Shown in pieces: positions 1-9,565 of a stretch of DNA of 42,767 nucleotides. The DNA comes from Streptomyces albospinus (GTDB taxonomy: Bacteria; Actinomycetota; Actinomycetes; Streptomycetales; Streptomycetaceae). The position numbers were made by a program, and so were the translations under genes. The stretch lies in assembly GCF_014648695.1 (NCBI RefSeq), contig NZ_BMRP01000018.1:72980-115746 (forward strand). The letters run 5' to 3'. The stretch's first letter is position 1, and every line of letters starts with the position of its first letter. The notes beneath the pieces were generated by a model. That model worked only from the letters and a program-made list of their open reading frames with translations. It was not told the DNA's origin and made no database searches.

Positions 1-10
1 GCATCCGCCG

Positions 11-34
11 GGCCGGGGCTCCGTGAGCCCGGCC
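11..34 (-). terminator. Hairpin terminator of the DUF4245 gene
   Basis: Arms 11-21 and 25-34 pair around a 3-nt loop with one bulged base, about 20 nt downstream of the DUF4245 stop on the minus strand. There is no U-tract, which is usual for high-GC actinobacteria. Whether it also ends a plus-strand gene left of the window cannot be seen. Confidence 0.5.
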
Positions 35-52
35 GTCGGCGCCCCGCGGCGC

Positions 53-598
53 TCAGCCCTTCTTCGCCACCAGGGCCGCGGCCAGCTCCGCGAGCCGCCC
101 GTACGGGGCGGTGCCGGTGACGACCGTGGTCACCCCGGGCTCCTCGTGGACCAGCGCCTTGTACGTGTCGCCCTGGTAGCGGTCCCACTTCTTGTTGCCG
201 ACGGCCTGCTCGCCCTCGACCTTCGCGGCGCCCAGCGTGACGTCCTTGATGAACTGCTTCGGGGACGCGTCGCTCTGCTCGATGGCCGCGTACTCCTGCT
301 CCGGGTCGAGCATGCCCAGGTGCCAGGCGCCGCCCTTGCCGTCGTCGCTCGCCTTGTACGAGACGGAGGTGGCCCGCCAGGCGCTGGGCAGGCCCTCGGG
401 GCCGGCGACCGGATACGGGGCCGCTCGCCGGGCCGTGGTGATCTCGACGCGGTAGTCGACCGTCTTGACCGCGCTCTTCTCGGCGCCCGCGCTGTCGTCG
501 TGCGGGATGAAGAAATAGATCGCCCCGACCAGGACGCCGATCACCGCCAGTGACAGGACCATGTCCTGCACCCTTTGCCTGCCTCGCATACCAGCCAC
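53..598 (-). CDS. DUF4245 family membrane protein
   Basis: This small actinobacterial protein has one N-terminal membrane segment (DMVLSLAVIGVLVGAIYFF, roughly residues 12-31) followed by an extracytoplasmic domain of about 150 residues. The sequence matches the DUF4245 family, which has no known biochemical role. The frame is open to an ATG at 658, but the family start resembles MAGxxGxxR, so I chose the GTG at 598 (reads MAGMRGRQRVQDM). The ATG at 589 is the alternative. It is divergent from glpX. From memory, DUF4245 genes often lie next to glpX in streptomycetes, so this may be conserved context. The protein ends AALVAKKG without further motifs. The family call is good; function is unknown. 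Confidence 0.8.
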   Translation of the reverse strand: MAGMRGRQRVQDMVLSLAVIGVLVGAIYFFIPHDDSAGAEKSAVKTVDYRVEITTARRAAPYPVAGPEGLPSAWRATSVSYKASDDGKGGAWHLGMLDPEQEYAAIEQSDASPKQFIKDVTLGAAKVEGEQAVGNKKWDRYQGDTYKALVHEEPGVTTVVTGTAPYGRLAELAAALVAKKG

Positions 599-806
599 GT
601 CCCTATCGTCCCCCATGCCCGCCGAGGCCCGGACACGCCCCCCTGGGACGTCACTCACCTGCGCAAACAGGTCGCCGGCCGCCGTCGCCGCCGGGTGGCC
701 GAGGGCTTGCTCATGCGAAGCCCCCCCTGCTCATTTTCGCGGCCTACCGATAAAGTCGTGCTCACCCTCATCAATCCGGCCGTCGCCGTACAGAAAGGTG
801 CGCTCG

Positions 807-1838
807 ATGACCGAGCATCATCTCCCGTCCCAACTCGAAGTCAGCCCCGAGGCGCCGGACCGCAACCTCGCCCTGGAACTGGTCCGGGTGACCGAGGCCG
901 GTGCCATGGCATCGGGCCGCTGGGTGGGCCGTGGTGACAAGAACGGCGCGGACGGTGCTGCGGTGAGGGCCATGCGCGCCCTGATCCACACCGTCTCGAT
1001 GAACGGCGTCGTGGTCATCGGGGAGGGCGAGAAGGACAACGCCCCGATGCTCTACAACGGCGAGCGGGTCGGCGACGGCACCGGCCCCGAGTGCGATGTG
1101 GCCGTGGACCCGGTGGACGGTACGACGCTGACCGCCAAGGGCATGGCCAACGCGGTGTCCGTGATGGCGGTCGCCGAGCGCGGCACGATGTTCGACCCGT
1201 CCGCGGTCTTCTACATGGACAAGCTGGCGACCGGCCCGGAGGCGGCGGACTTCGTCGACATCACGGCCCCGGTGGCGGTGAACATCAAGCGGATCGCCAA
1301 GGCGAAGAAGTCCGCGGTCGAGGACGTGACCGTCGTCATCCTGGACCGGCCGCGCCACGAGGGCCTGGTCAAGGAGGTCCGGGAGGCCGGCGCCCGGATC
1401 AAGTTCATCGCCGACGGGGATGTCGCCGGCGCCATCATGGCGGCCCGCGAGGGCACCGGCGTCGACCTGCTGCTGGGCATCGGCGGTACGCCCGAGGGCA
1501 TCATCGCGGCCTGCGCGCTGAAGTGCATGGGCGGCACCTTCCAGGGCAAGCTGTGGCCCAAGGACGACGAGGAGCGCCAGCGCGCCCTCGACGCCGGGCA
1601 CGACCTGGACAAGGTCCTCCAGATCGACGACCTGGTCAGCGGCGACAACGTCTTCTTCGTCGCCACCGGCATCACCGACGGCGACCTGCTGCGCGGCGTC
1701 CGCTACCGCGCCGAGACCGCCTACACCCAGTCCCTGGTCATGCGGTCGAAGTCGGGCACCATCCGCCAGATCGACTCCCAGCACCGCCTCTCCAAGCTGC
1801 GCGCGTACAGCTCGGTCGACTTCGAGCGCCCGAGCTGA
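807..1838 (+). CDS. glpX: Class II fructose-1,6-bisphosphatase GlpX
   Basis: The enzyme hydrolyses fructose 1,6-bisphosphate to fructose 6-phosphate and phosphate, the committed step of gluconeogenesis, in the cytoplasm. The 343-residue product has the metal-binding motifs of the GlpX/lithium-sensitive phosphatase fold: IGEGEKD near residues 71-77 and DPVDGTT at 101-107. It also carries the family stretch LLGIGGTPEGIIAACALKCM. The open frame extends upstream to 561, but the upstream part is not conserved-looking. The ATG at 807 has an AAAGGTG ribosome site 6 nt before it, so I chose that start. It appears monocistronic: a strong hairpin follows at 1880-1914 and the next gene is convergent. 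Streptomycetes usually depend on this class for gluconeogenesis. Confidence 0.95.
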   Translation: MTEHHLPSQLEVSPEAPDRNLALELVRVTEAGAMASGRWVGRGDKNGADGAAVRAMRALIHTVSMNGVVVIGEGEKDNAPMLYNGERVGDGTGPECDVAVDPVDGTTLTAKGMANAVSVMAVAERGTMFDPSAVFYMDKLATGPEAADFVDITAPVAVNIKRIAKAKKSAVEDVTVVILDRPRHEGLVKEVREAGARIKFIADGDVAGAIMAAREGTGVDLLLGIGGTPEGIIAACALKCMGGTFQGKLWPKDDEERQRALDAGHDLDKVLQIDDLVSGDNVFFVATGITDGDLLRGVRYRAETAYTQSLVMRSKSGTIRQIDSQHRLSKLRAYSSVDFERPS

Positions 1839-1879
1839 GGCCCGCGCACACCCCTCAACTCCACACCCCGCACAGACAC

Positions 1880-1914
1880 TTCGCCCCCGTCGGAGACTCT
1901 CCGGCGGGGGCGAA
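1880..1914. terminator. Bidirectional hairpin between glpX and the whiB-like gene
   Basis: A 16-bp stem (1880-1895 with 1899-1914, one G-U wobble) closes a 3-nt loop. It lies between the convergent stops at 1838 and 1944, so it can end both transcripts. Confidence 0.8.
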
Positions 1915-1943
1915 ACGGTCCATACGGCCCGACGATCCGGCGG

Positions 1944-2303
1944 TCAGCCGGCCGCGGGCATATGGGCGGCGCGCTGGAGCTCCGACTCACGGCGCCGTCG
2001 CCGGGTCAGCACGACCCGGCGCTCGGCCGCGGTCAGGCCGCCCCAGACGCCGTACGGCTCCGGCTGGAGCAGCGCGTGCTCCCGGCACTCGACCATCACG
2101 GGGCAGCGGGCACAGACCCGCTTCGCGGCTTCCTCCCTGGCCAGCCGTGCGGCGGTCGGCTCCTTGGACGGGGCGAAGAACAGCCCGGCTTCGTCCCGGC
2201 GGCACACCGCCTCCGAATGCCAGGGGCCGGCCTCGTCGCGAGCGTGCACCCGCTGGGACGGTACGACAGCGGCATCCTGCAGGGGCTGATGCGGTAGCAG
2301 CAC
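1944..2303 (-). CDS. WhiB-family iron-sulfur transcription regulator
   Basis: This is a 119-residue WhiB-like (Wbl) protein. Four conserved cysteines (C34, then CxxC at 64-67, then C73) would bind a [4Fe-4S] cluster sensitive to O2 or NO. The GVWGG turn is at 85-89, and a basic C-terminus (RRRRR around 100-106) is expected to contact DNA. Wbl proteins usually act with the sigma-70 family housekeeping factor. From memory, the S. coelicolor protein next to glpX is WblI (SCO5046); I do not assign the symbol because several Wbl paralogues are similar. The start at 2303 gives some 33 residues before the first cysteine; a shorter start is possible. It has its own upstream region of about 250 bases and ends at the shared hairpin. 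Confidence 0.92.
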   Translation of the reverse strand: MLLPHQPLQDAAVVPSQRVHARDEAGPWHSEAVCRRDEAGLFFAPSKEPTAARLAREEAAKRVCARCPVMVECREHALLQPEPYGVWGGLTAAERRVVLTRRRRRESELQRAAHMPAAG

Positions 2304-2550
2304 GGTCTACTCCTGACGACGGCTTCGGCGAGAGAAATCACCCTTGCCCGTCTCGCTGCGCACGGCCTTTTCGCACCCCGCAGCCGTACGAGAGACGATG
2401 CACCAGCCCTACCCGCTGTACGCACGCTTATGCACACCGTGGCGATCGAGAGCGCGGGGCGCGGTGGACGGCGCCCCCGTCAGTCGACCGGGTCGGCGCC
2501 CTTCAGCCGCCGTATCGCAGGCGGAGCCGCCGGCCCGTGCAGCCGGCCGG
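2304..2550. other. Intergenic region upstream of the whiB-like gene
   Basis: This 247-base stretch separates two minus-strand genes and should hold the whiB-like promoter. I found no convincing -10/-35 pair, hairpin or small coding frame with streptomycete codon bias. Confidence 0.5.
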
Positions 2551-3438
2551 TCAGCCGCGGTAGCGGTCCCGCCGCTCCCGGCGCTCGGCCCGCCGCCGGT
2601 CCATCAGCTCGTGCCGCTCCGCCCGGATGCGGTCCATCCGCTCGTGCCGCTCGGCACGCAGCCGGTCGAGCCGGTCGTGCCGCTCCCGGCGCTGGTCGCG
2701 CAGCCGGTCGTGCAGATCGTGGATCCAGGCGCCGCGCTTCGGCCTGGCCTCCACACTCCCCAGCAGCGCGAAGCCGTTGACGTGCACGACCGGGGCGTCG
2801 GCGTCCTCCGCGTCGTTCGTCTCGACCTCGAAGCTGCCCAGGATGCCGGAGCCGCTGCTGCGCAGCGTGATGTTCTCCGGGACCCGGATCTCGACGCTGC
2901 CGCAGAAGGAGGTGACGTTGATCTGGATCTGCTGCTGGGGGAAGACCGCCTCGGTCAGATCGATCTCCACGCTGCCGAAGACCGCGACCGCGTTGATCCG
3001 CGCCGGGACCCGCCAGCGGCCCTTCCGGGCGGCGGCGCTGAAGATCGCGACGAGATTCTGGTCCGGGAGGTGGCCGGCCGGCTCGGCCTCGTACGCCGGG
3101 CCGGGCTGCCGGCCGCGCTCGCCGGCCACGGGCAAGTCCCGTACGACGGGCTCCAGTTCGCCGAGGGTCTTGGCGCGGTAGACCGCGTCGATCCGCTCGG
3201 CGTGCTCCTCGGCGTCCAGCCGGCCCTCGGCGAGCGCCTCGCGCAGGATCTCGGCGATCCGGTCGCGGTCGGCGTCCGAGGCACGCAGGTCGGCCTCGGC
3301 GACCGGTTTGGCCTGCGGCCGGGCGGCGTCCTTGGTCAGCTGCACCCGCTGGTCCTCCTGCTTCTGCTGCTTCTGAAGCGTTCCGGGCGGGGTCTCGGGG
3401 CCCGGTCGTCCCCCGTTGTCTGAAGCGTCCACGACCAC
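2551..3438 (-). CDS. DUF1707 protein with basic hendecad-repeat tail
   Basis: The N-terminal half contains a DUF1707 (SHOCT-like) helix pair, LRASDADRDRIAEILREAL followed by GRLDAEEHAERIDAVYRAKT, near residues 51-100. A beta-rich middle domain (about 125-235; VAIFSAAARKGRW, FGSVEIDL, CGSVEIRVP) resembles the cell-wall-active antibiotics response / LiaF C-terminal type. The last 50 residues are an extremely charged helix built on an 11-residue unit beginning D-R (see the repeat entry). No signal peptide or membrane segment is visible, so it is probably cytoplasmic or membrane-peripheral. DUF1707 proteins are common in actinobacteria and largely uncharacterised. The GTG at 3438 is used; a second in-frame GTG at 3432 is possible. 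The gene is divergent from the class I fumarase. Confidence 0.85.
   Translation of the reverse strand: MVVDASDNGGRPGPETPPGTLQKQQKQEDQRVQLTKDAARPQAKPVAEADLRASDADRDRIAEILREALAEGRLDAEEHAERIDAVYRAKTLGELEPVVRDLPVAGERGRQPGPAYEAEPAGHLPDQNLVAIFSAAARKGRWRVPARINAVAVFGSVEIDLTEAVFPQQQIQINVTSFCGSVEIRVPENITLRSSGSGILGSFEVETNDAEDADAPVVHVNGFALLGSVEARPKRGAWIHDLHDRLRDQRRERHDRLDRLRAERHERMDRIRAERHELMDRRRAERRERRDRYRG
2569..2667 (-). repeat. Three 33-bp coding repeats (11-residue units)
   Basis: Residues 258-290 of the DUF1707 protein read as three successive 11-mers: DRLRAERHERM, DRIRAERHELM, DRRRAERRERR. A degenerate unit (DRLRDQRRERH, 244-254) lies before them and a partial DRYRG after them. The period matches a hendecad alpha-helical coil with alternating Arg/Glu/Asp, of the single-alpha-helix or coiled-coil type. 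Confidence 0.85.
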
Positions 3439-3450
3439 AGCGTACCGAAA

Positions 3451-3464
3451 CGCGATAGATCGCG
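3451..3464. promoter_or_regulatory. Perfect dyad in the divergent DUF1707/fumarase promoter region
   Basis: CGCGAT-AG-ATCGCG is a perfect 6-bp inverted repeat with a 2-bp spacer, 13 bases upstream of the DUF1707 start. It is a candidate operator for the minus-strand gene, or less likely for the fumarase, whose start is about 140 bases away. The binding protein is unknown. Confidence 0.4.
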
Positions 3465-3602
3465 ACTAGGGAACTCGCGAGCCCTGTCCCCTGTCCTTAC
3501 TGAGCCCTACCTCACAGCAGGGCCCGCCGGCCGGGGTTCTACGCTGTTCTGGCGCTGCCGTAGACGTCAGCCACACCCCTCCGAGTTAGGAATCACCCTC
3601 AA

Positions 3603-5300
<1,698 letters not shown>

Positions 5301-5349
5301 GGCCCCGGCACAACGCCCCGGAATCCCGAATAACGTTCCGGACGGTACG

Positions 5350-5392
5350 GTTCACGGCCGTCACCCGCTGCGCGCGGGTGGCGGCCGTGAAC
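5350..5392 (+). terminator. Strong hairpin terminator after the class I fumarase
   Basis: Arms 5350-5368 and 5374-5392 form a 19-bp stem (one G-U wobble) with a 5-nt loop, 50 bases downstream of the fumarase stop. Confidence 0.85.
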
Positions 5393-5684
5393 GTTTCACC
5401 GAACTCCCGCAGCACTCGGTTTTCCGCCCGCTGCGACCTGGATACGCGCCATGGAGCACTTTTTCCGCACGGCCGGAAAACCGGCCAGGGGGGCAGACGC
5501 CGGCTCTCCGGATCCCGGGGGAAGTGCCCTCCGGAGGGCAGGAGATGCCCGTAGGCGTCACTCGACTTCACACGTGCATTCCGGTGCCCCGGAAGGATGC
5601 GCCGGGGGAACAAACCCTGGAGGACTTCCGGCGGCAGCAGACGGCCCGGTCCCCGGTGCCTCCGCCGGCTCCGCCGCCTCGGCG
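5393..5684. other. Intergenic region with a 16-bp palindrome
   Basis: No coding frame with convincing codon bias is seen. The region contains the perfect palindrome TGCCCTCC-GGAGGGCA at 5525-5540. Being loopless it is more like a protein-binding dyad than a hairpin. Its role is unknown. Confidence 0.4.
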
Positions 5685-5888
5685 CTAACACCCCTTGTGG
5701 CGCGGGCAGGCGCACGGCGGCCAGGCGTGGGAGAGGCCGTAGAGGTCGAGGCGGTCGCTGGCGACGACGTGGATCTGGGCGCGTTCCTGGGTGACGACGC
5801 CGTCGCGGGTCGTCTTGTAGACGCGCATGGTCATCAGCGAATGCCGGGATCGCGGGCCGGGCGATGGGTGGCCGGCGCTCAAATCCAT
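5685..5888 (-). CDS. Small hypothetical protein with C-terminal CxCPRH motif
   Basis: This is a 67-residue product whose second half (MTMRVYKTTRDGVVTQERAQ, then a short variable stretch) ends in PPCACPRHKGC. The Cys-x-Cys-Pro-Arg-His end suggests metal binding or a thiol pair, but this is inference. I recall similar short streptomycete proteins with a MRVYK-like beta strand and a C-terminal CxCP motif; none has a known function. The ATG at 5888 has an AGGAG ribosome site 10 nt upstream, which decides the start over the longer open frame to 6017. An internal ATG before RVYK is also possible. It is divergent from the frameshifted XRE gene and may belong to the same small regulatory island. Confidence 0.65.
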   Translation of the reverse strand: MDLSAGHPSPGPRSRHSLMTMRVYKTTRDGVVTQERAQIHVVASDRLDLYGLSHAWPPCACPRHKGC

Positions 5889-6092
5889 GAGAGACGCTCC
5901 TGTAGTGCTCGGCGGGGAGTTGACGCTCCCGGTTAGCCGCGAGGGCGACTGCCGGGATCCGTCGTGGGATCCCCTCAACTTCCAGCGGATTGCTACGTTC
6001 CGTGTTCCCATCGTCACCCTGCGAAGTAACCTTGGGAAGGGAGTGAGAACTGATTCCTTCAGCCGTAAGCCGCGGGAAGGGGAAGTGGGGCC

Positions 6093-7038
6093 GTGCGCAG
6101 GGAGATTGATCCGGCGTCATCCATGGCCGCGTTGTTCGGGACGCGGCTGCGGAAGGTGCGGCCCGCCGCCAGGCTGACGCAGACCGCGCTCGGCGAGGCG
6201 GTGCGGACGCACAGCACGCGTATCAATCAGGTCGAGCGGTGCACGGGGGCCAAGCCGACGCCGGAGCTGGCGCGGGCGCCGGACGGGACGGTGGGCGCGG
6301 ACGACTTGCTGGTGGAGCTGTGGCCGTTCGTCTACCGGGAGACGTCTCCGGACTGGGCGGAAGTCTTCATGGCCCGTTCGGCGCGGGCAGTGGTGATCAG
6401 GCAGTACGCGGCATCGGTGGTGCCTGGTCTGCCGCAAACCGAGGCTCATGCCCGTGCCGTGCTGAGCGTCGGCCGTACGCTCAGGTCGGCGGAGCAGTTG
6501 GAGGAACGGCTGGATTCCCGGCTCATGAGGCAGAGGCGGCTACGGCAGCCCGATGGGCCCGTGTCGCGGGTTGTTCTCGATGAGTCGATTCTTCTGCGAC
6601 CCGTCGGCGGCCCCGATGTGATGCGGGCCCAGCTCGCCCGGCTGCTGGAGACCGCCGACGACCCGCGTATCACCGTCCAGGTCCTGCCGTTCAGCAGCGG
6701 GGCACATGGCGCCGTGGGAAGGATCCATGACGCTTCTGACACTGCCGGGCGAGCCCGAGTGCGCCTACGCCGAAAGCTCCGAATGCGGTCAACTCGTGGA
6801 CGAGCCGGAGGAAGTGGCCACCTTTGCGGAGACGTACGACCAAGCTCGGGCTCCGGCCCCGCCGCCGAGCATGTCACTTGACATGATGCGATCCGTGATG
6901 GAGGGCACCCATCGTGCAGTGCACATCCCGTCCCGACCTGAGCGCCGCCGTCTGGCGCAAGTCCAGCTACAGCAACAAGGAGGGTGGCGACTGCGTCGAG
7001 GTGGCGGACGGCAGCGCCGGTCTGGTTCCCGTCCGTGA
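6093..7038 (+). pseudogene. Frameshifted XRE-family regulator with DUF5753 domain
   Basis: The intact part encodes an N-terminal helix-turn-helix (LTQTALGEAVRTHSTRINQVE, about residues 29-50) and a DUF5753-type domain, as in WhiJ/Scr1-like regulators that pair with DUF397 proteins. The frame from GTG 6093 reads family-like as far as VQVLPFSSGAHGAVG, then turns into Arg-rich nonsense. The expected continuation (SMTLLTLPGEPECAYAESSE, then MSLDMMRSVMEG) is found in the +1 frame. A single extra A in the GGAAGG at 6717-6722 explains the shift exactly. In the restored frame the stop is at 7038, overlapping the DUF397 gene; the ancestral stop was probably near 6914. Ribosome site GGAAGGGG lies at about 6075. 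A sequencing error is possible; otherwise the gene is recently broken. Confidence 0.8.
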
Positions 7039-7117
7039 CTCGAAGGCCCCGCAGGGCCCCGCCCTGGTCTTCCGTGGGGGTGCCTGGACCGCCCTCATAC
7101 GCGCCCTGAAGGGCTGA
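6914..7117 (+). CDS. DUF397 protein
   Basis: This 67-residue protein has the DUF397 core: AAVWRKSSYSNKEGGDCVEV, then VPVRDSKAPQGPALVF and a terminal WTALIRALKG helix. DUF397 proteins are small partners encoded immediately after XRE/DUF5753 regulators in streptomycetes. In the WhiJ and Scr1/Scr2-type pairs they modulate the regulator and affect development and antibiotic production, or behave as toxin-antitoxin-like pairs. The start is GTG 6914, inside the end of the disrupted upstream gene, as is usual for this pair. If the partner is truly broken, this gene is orphaned. It is followed 82 bases later by fumC with no strong hairpin between them. Confidence 0.88.
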   Translation: MQCTSRPDLSAAVWRKSSYSNKEGGDCVEVADGSAGLVPVRDSKAPQGPALVFRGGAWTALIRALKG

Positions 7118-7199
7118 CGCCGCCGGCCTGCGCCCCGCACCCAGGTGACAAAGCACCAGGCCCGGGAAGAGATCGGCGTTCTCGGGCACTGTCATAGGC

Positions 7200-8594
7200 A
7201 TGAGCGAAAACAGCGCGTACAGGATCGAGCACGACTCGATGGGTGAGGTGCGGGTGCCCGCGCATGCCAAGTGGCGGGCGCAGACGCAGCGTGCCGTGGA
7301 GAACTTCCCGATTTCGGGGCAGCGGCTGGAGCGGGCGCACATCGAGGCGCTGGCGCGGATCAAGGGGGCGGCGGCGGTCGTCAACGCCGAGCTGGGGGTG
7401 CTGGGCAAGGAGGTCGCGGGGGCCGTCGCGGAGGCCGCGGCGGAGGTGGCCGAGGGACGATGGGACGAGGACTTCCCGATCGACGTGTTCCAGACCGGAT
7501 CGGGGACGTCGTCGAACATGAATGCCAATGAGGTCATTGCGACGCTGGCGAGTGAGCGGCTGGGGAAGGATGTGCACCCCAATGACCATGTCAATGCCAG
7601 CCAGTCGTCGAACGATGTGTTCCCGTCGTCGATTCATATCGCGGCGACGTCGGCGGTGCTCAACGATCTGATTCCGGGGCTGGAGCATCTGGCGGCGGCG
7701 CTGGAGCGGAAGGCGGAGGAATTCGCCGGGGTGGTGAAGTCGGGGCGGACGCATTTGATGGATGCGACGCCGGTGACGCTGGGGCAGGAGTTCGGGGGGT
7801 ACGCCGCGCAGGTGCGGTACGGCGTCGAGCGGCTGCGGGCGTCGCTGCCGCGGCTGGCCGAACTGCCGCTCGGGGGCACGGCGGTGGGGACGGGGATCAA
7901 CACTCCGCCGGGGTTCTCGGCCGCGGTGATCGCGGAGGTGGCGCGGGCGACGGGGCTGCCGCTGACGGAGGCGCGCAATCACTTCGAGGCGCAGGGGGCG
8001 CGGGACGGGATCGTGGAGACGAGCGGGCAGCTGCGGACGGTTGCGGTCGGGCTGACGAAGATCGCGAATGATCTGCGGTGGATGGCGTCGGGGCCGCGCA
8101 CCGGGCTCGCGGAGATCAATCTGCCGGATCTCCAGCCGGGGTCGTCGATCATGCCGGGGAAGGTCAATCCCGTTATTCCGGAGGCGGTGCTGATGGTCAC
8201 CGCGCAGGTCACCGGCAATGACGCGACGGTCGCGGCGGCGGGGGCGGCCGGCAACTTCGAGCTGAATGTGATGCTGCCGGTCATCGCGCGGAATGTACTG
8301 GAGTCGATCCGGCTGATCGCCAATGTCTCGCGGCTGCTGGCTGACCGGACGGTGGACGGCATCACGGCGAATGTGGAACGGGCCCGGGAATACGCCGAGT
8401 CGTCGCCGTCGGTGGTGACGCCGCTGAACAAGTACCTGGGGTATGAGGAGGCCGCCAAGGTGGCCAAGCGGTCGCTGGCGGAGCGGAAGACGATCCGCGA
8501 GGTGGTCGTCGAGGGCGGCTATGTCGAGCGGGGGCTGCTGACGGAGGAACAGCTCGACGAGGCGCTGGATGTGTTGCGGATGACCCGTCCCTAG
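7200..8594 (+). CDS. fumC: Class II fumarate hydratase FumC
   Basis: This is an oxygen-stable, iron-free fumarase of the aspartase/fumarase superfamily; it acts as a homotetramer in the TCA cycle. The 464 residues carry the superfamily signature GSSIMPGKVNP at 314-324, with catalytic serine S316, the substrate loop TGSGTSSNMNANEV (99-112), NASQSSND (132-139) and the catalytic-histidine region SGRTHLMDATP (H185). ATG 7200 lacks a strong ribosome site. Codon use is less biased than in neighbours (many GAT, AAT, ATT codons), giving a slightly different composition from the class I gene. It is the second fumarase of the locus, which would keep the TCA cycle working when the Fe-S enzyme is oxidised. 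Confidence 0.97.
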   Translation: MSENSAYRIEHDSMGEVRVPAHAKWRAQTQRAVENFPISGQRLERAHIEALARIKGAAAVVNAELGVLGKEVAGAVAEAAAEVAEGRWDEDFPIDVFQTGSGTSSNMNANEVIATLASERLGKDVHPNDHVNASQSSNDVFPSSIHIAATSAVLNDLIPGLEHLAAALERKAEEFAGVVKSGRTHLMDATPVTLGQEFGGYAAQVRYGVERLRASLPRLAELPLGGTAVGTGINTPPGFSAAVIAEVARATGLPLTEARNHFEAQGARDGIVETSGQLRTVAVGLTKIANDLRWMASGPRTGLAEINLPDLQPGSSIMPGKVNPVIPEAVLMVTAQVTGNDATVAAAGAAGNFELNVMLPVIARNVLESIRLIANVSRLLADRTVDGITANVERAREYAESSPSVVTPLNKYLGYEEAAKVAKRSLAERKTIREVVVEGGYVERGLLTEEQLDEALDVLRMTRP

Positions 8595-8672
8595 CGGCCC
8601 CGTAGCAGCGCCGGTGGCCCGTCCGTAACCGCGGGTGCGGTGCATGTCACCACGCGCGTAACGCGCCGCGCC

Positions 8673-8678
8673 TAAGAT
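8673..8678 (+). promoter_or_regulatory. -10 element TAAGAT for a leaderless transcript
   Basis: TAAGAT fits the vegetative -10 consensus and ends 6 bases before the ATG at 8685, so the transcript would begin at or within a base of the start codon. There is no ribosome site between them. No clear -35 is visible. Confidence 0.5.
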
Positions 8679-8684
8679 CTGCTC

Positions 8685-9422
8685 ATGACGGCGGACATGG
8701 TGGAGACGACGGAGGGCGAAACGGCCGGCAGAGGTGCGACGGCGGCCGGGGCGGGGGGATCGGCGGCCGTGCCGGGGCGCTGGGCGCCGGGGGACCACAT
8801 CCTGTGGCGCTACCGGGACAACGCCGAGGCCGACCGGTTCCACATCTGTCGTCCGGTGACCGTCGTGCAGGACACCGAGGAGTTGCTCGCGGTGTGGATG
8901 GCGCCGGGCACGCACTGCATCAAGCCGGCGCTCGCCGACGGGACGCCGGTGCACCGCGAGCCGCTGGCCACCCGCTACACCACACCGCGACGCACCGTCC
9001 GCGACCAGTGGTTCGGCAGCGGTGTGCTGAAGCTGGCCCGGCCGGGCGACCCCTGGTCGGTGTGGCTGTTCTGGGAGCCCGGCTGGCACTTCAAGAACTG
9101 GTACGTCAATCTGGAGGAGCCGCGCCGCCGTTGGGCGGGCGGAGTCGACTCACTCGATCATTTCCTGGACATCTGCGTCTATCCGGACCGGCATTGGGAG
9201 TGGCGGGACGAGGACGAGTTCGCCCAGGCGCGGCGGGACGGGCTGATGACGGACGCACAGGCGGACGCGGTCAGATCCGCCGGGCGCGCCGCGGTCGCAC
9301 AGATCGCGGCGTGGGCCGGGCCGTTCTCCGACGGATGGGAGGACTGGCGGCCCGATCCGGCCTGGGGCGTTCCGGAGCTGCCGGAGAACTGGGACCGGTC
9401 ACCCGATCGTTTGCTCTCGTGA
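8685..9422 (+). CDS. DUF402 domain protein
   Basis: This 245-residue cytoplasmic protein has a DUF402 (FomD-like) domain covering roughly residues 35-200. Recognisable family stretches are WYVNLEEPRRRW, DHFLDICVYPD and WEWRDEDEF. The acidic residues of the last two bind divalent metal in FomD and in RNase G/Ng-linked DUF402 phosphatases, which hydrolyse nucleoside di- or triphosphates or CMP-phosphonates. The substrate here is unknown. The first 30 residues are Ala/Gly-rich and probably disordered. The gene seems leaderless (see the -10 entry). It is monocistronic or loosely followed, after 221 bases, by the methyltransferase. Confidence 0.85.
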   Translation: MTADMVETTEGETAGRGATAAGAGGSAAVPGRWAPGDHILWRYRDNAEADRFHICRPVTVVQDTEELLAVWMAPGTHCIKPALADGTPVHREPLATRYTTPRRTVRDQWFGSGVLKLARPGDPWSVWLFWEPGWHFKNWYVNLEEPRRRWAGGVDSLDHFLDICVYPDRHWEWRDEDEFAQARRDGLMTDAQADAVRSAGRAAVAQIAAWAGPFSDGWEDWRPDPAWGVPELPENWDRSPDRLLS

Positions 9423-9534
9423 GGCAGCAAACGGGAAAAGAGGAGATTGAAGGGAGTGAAGGGGGCGAACGGTGGAAAGGTGCGCCTATGGGCAAAGCTG
9501 TTTCCCGCCCCGCGAGAAGCGGTACCCAGCCCCC

Positions 9535-9565
9535 TTGCTGCGCCCTGGGTCTTCAAACGTAGGAT
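9535..9565 (+). promoter_or_regulatory. Possible promoter of the methyltransferase gene
   Basis: TTGCTG (9535-9540) and TAGGAT (9560-9565) are separated by 19 bases, acceptable for the streptomycete vegetative sigma factor though long. This gives an mRNA leader of roughly 70 bases. The remaining 9423-9534 sequence shows no coding frame I can support. Confidence 0.35.
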
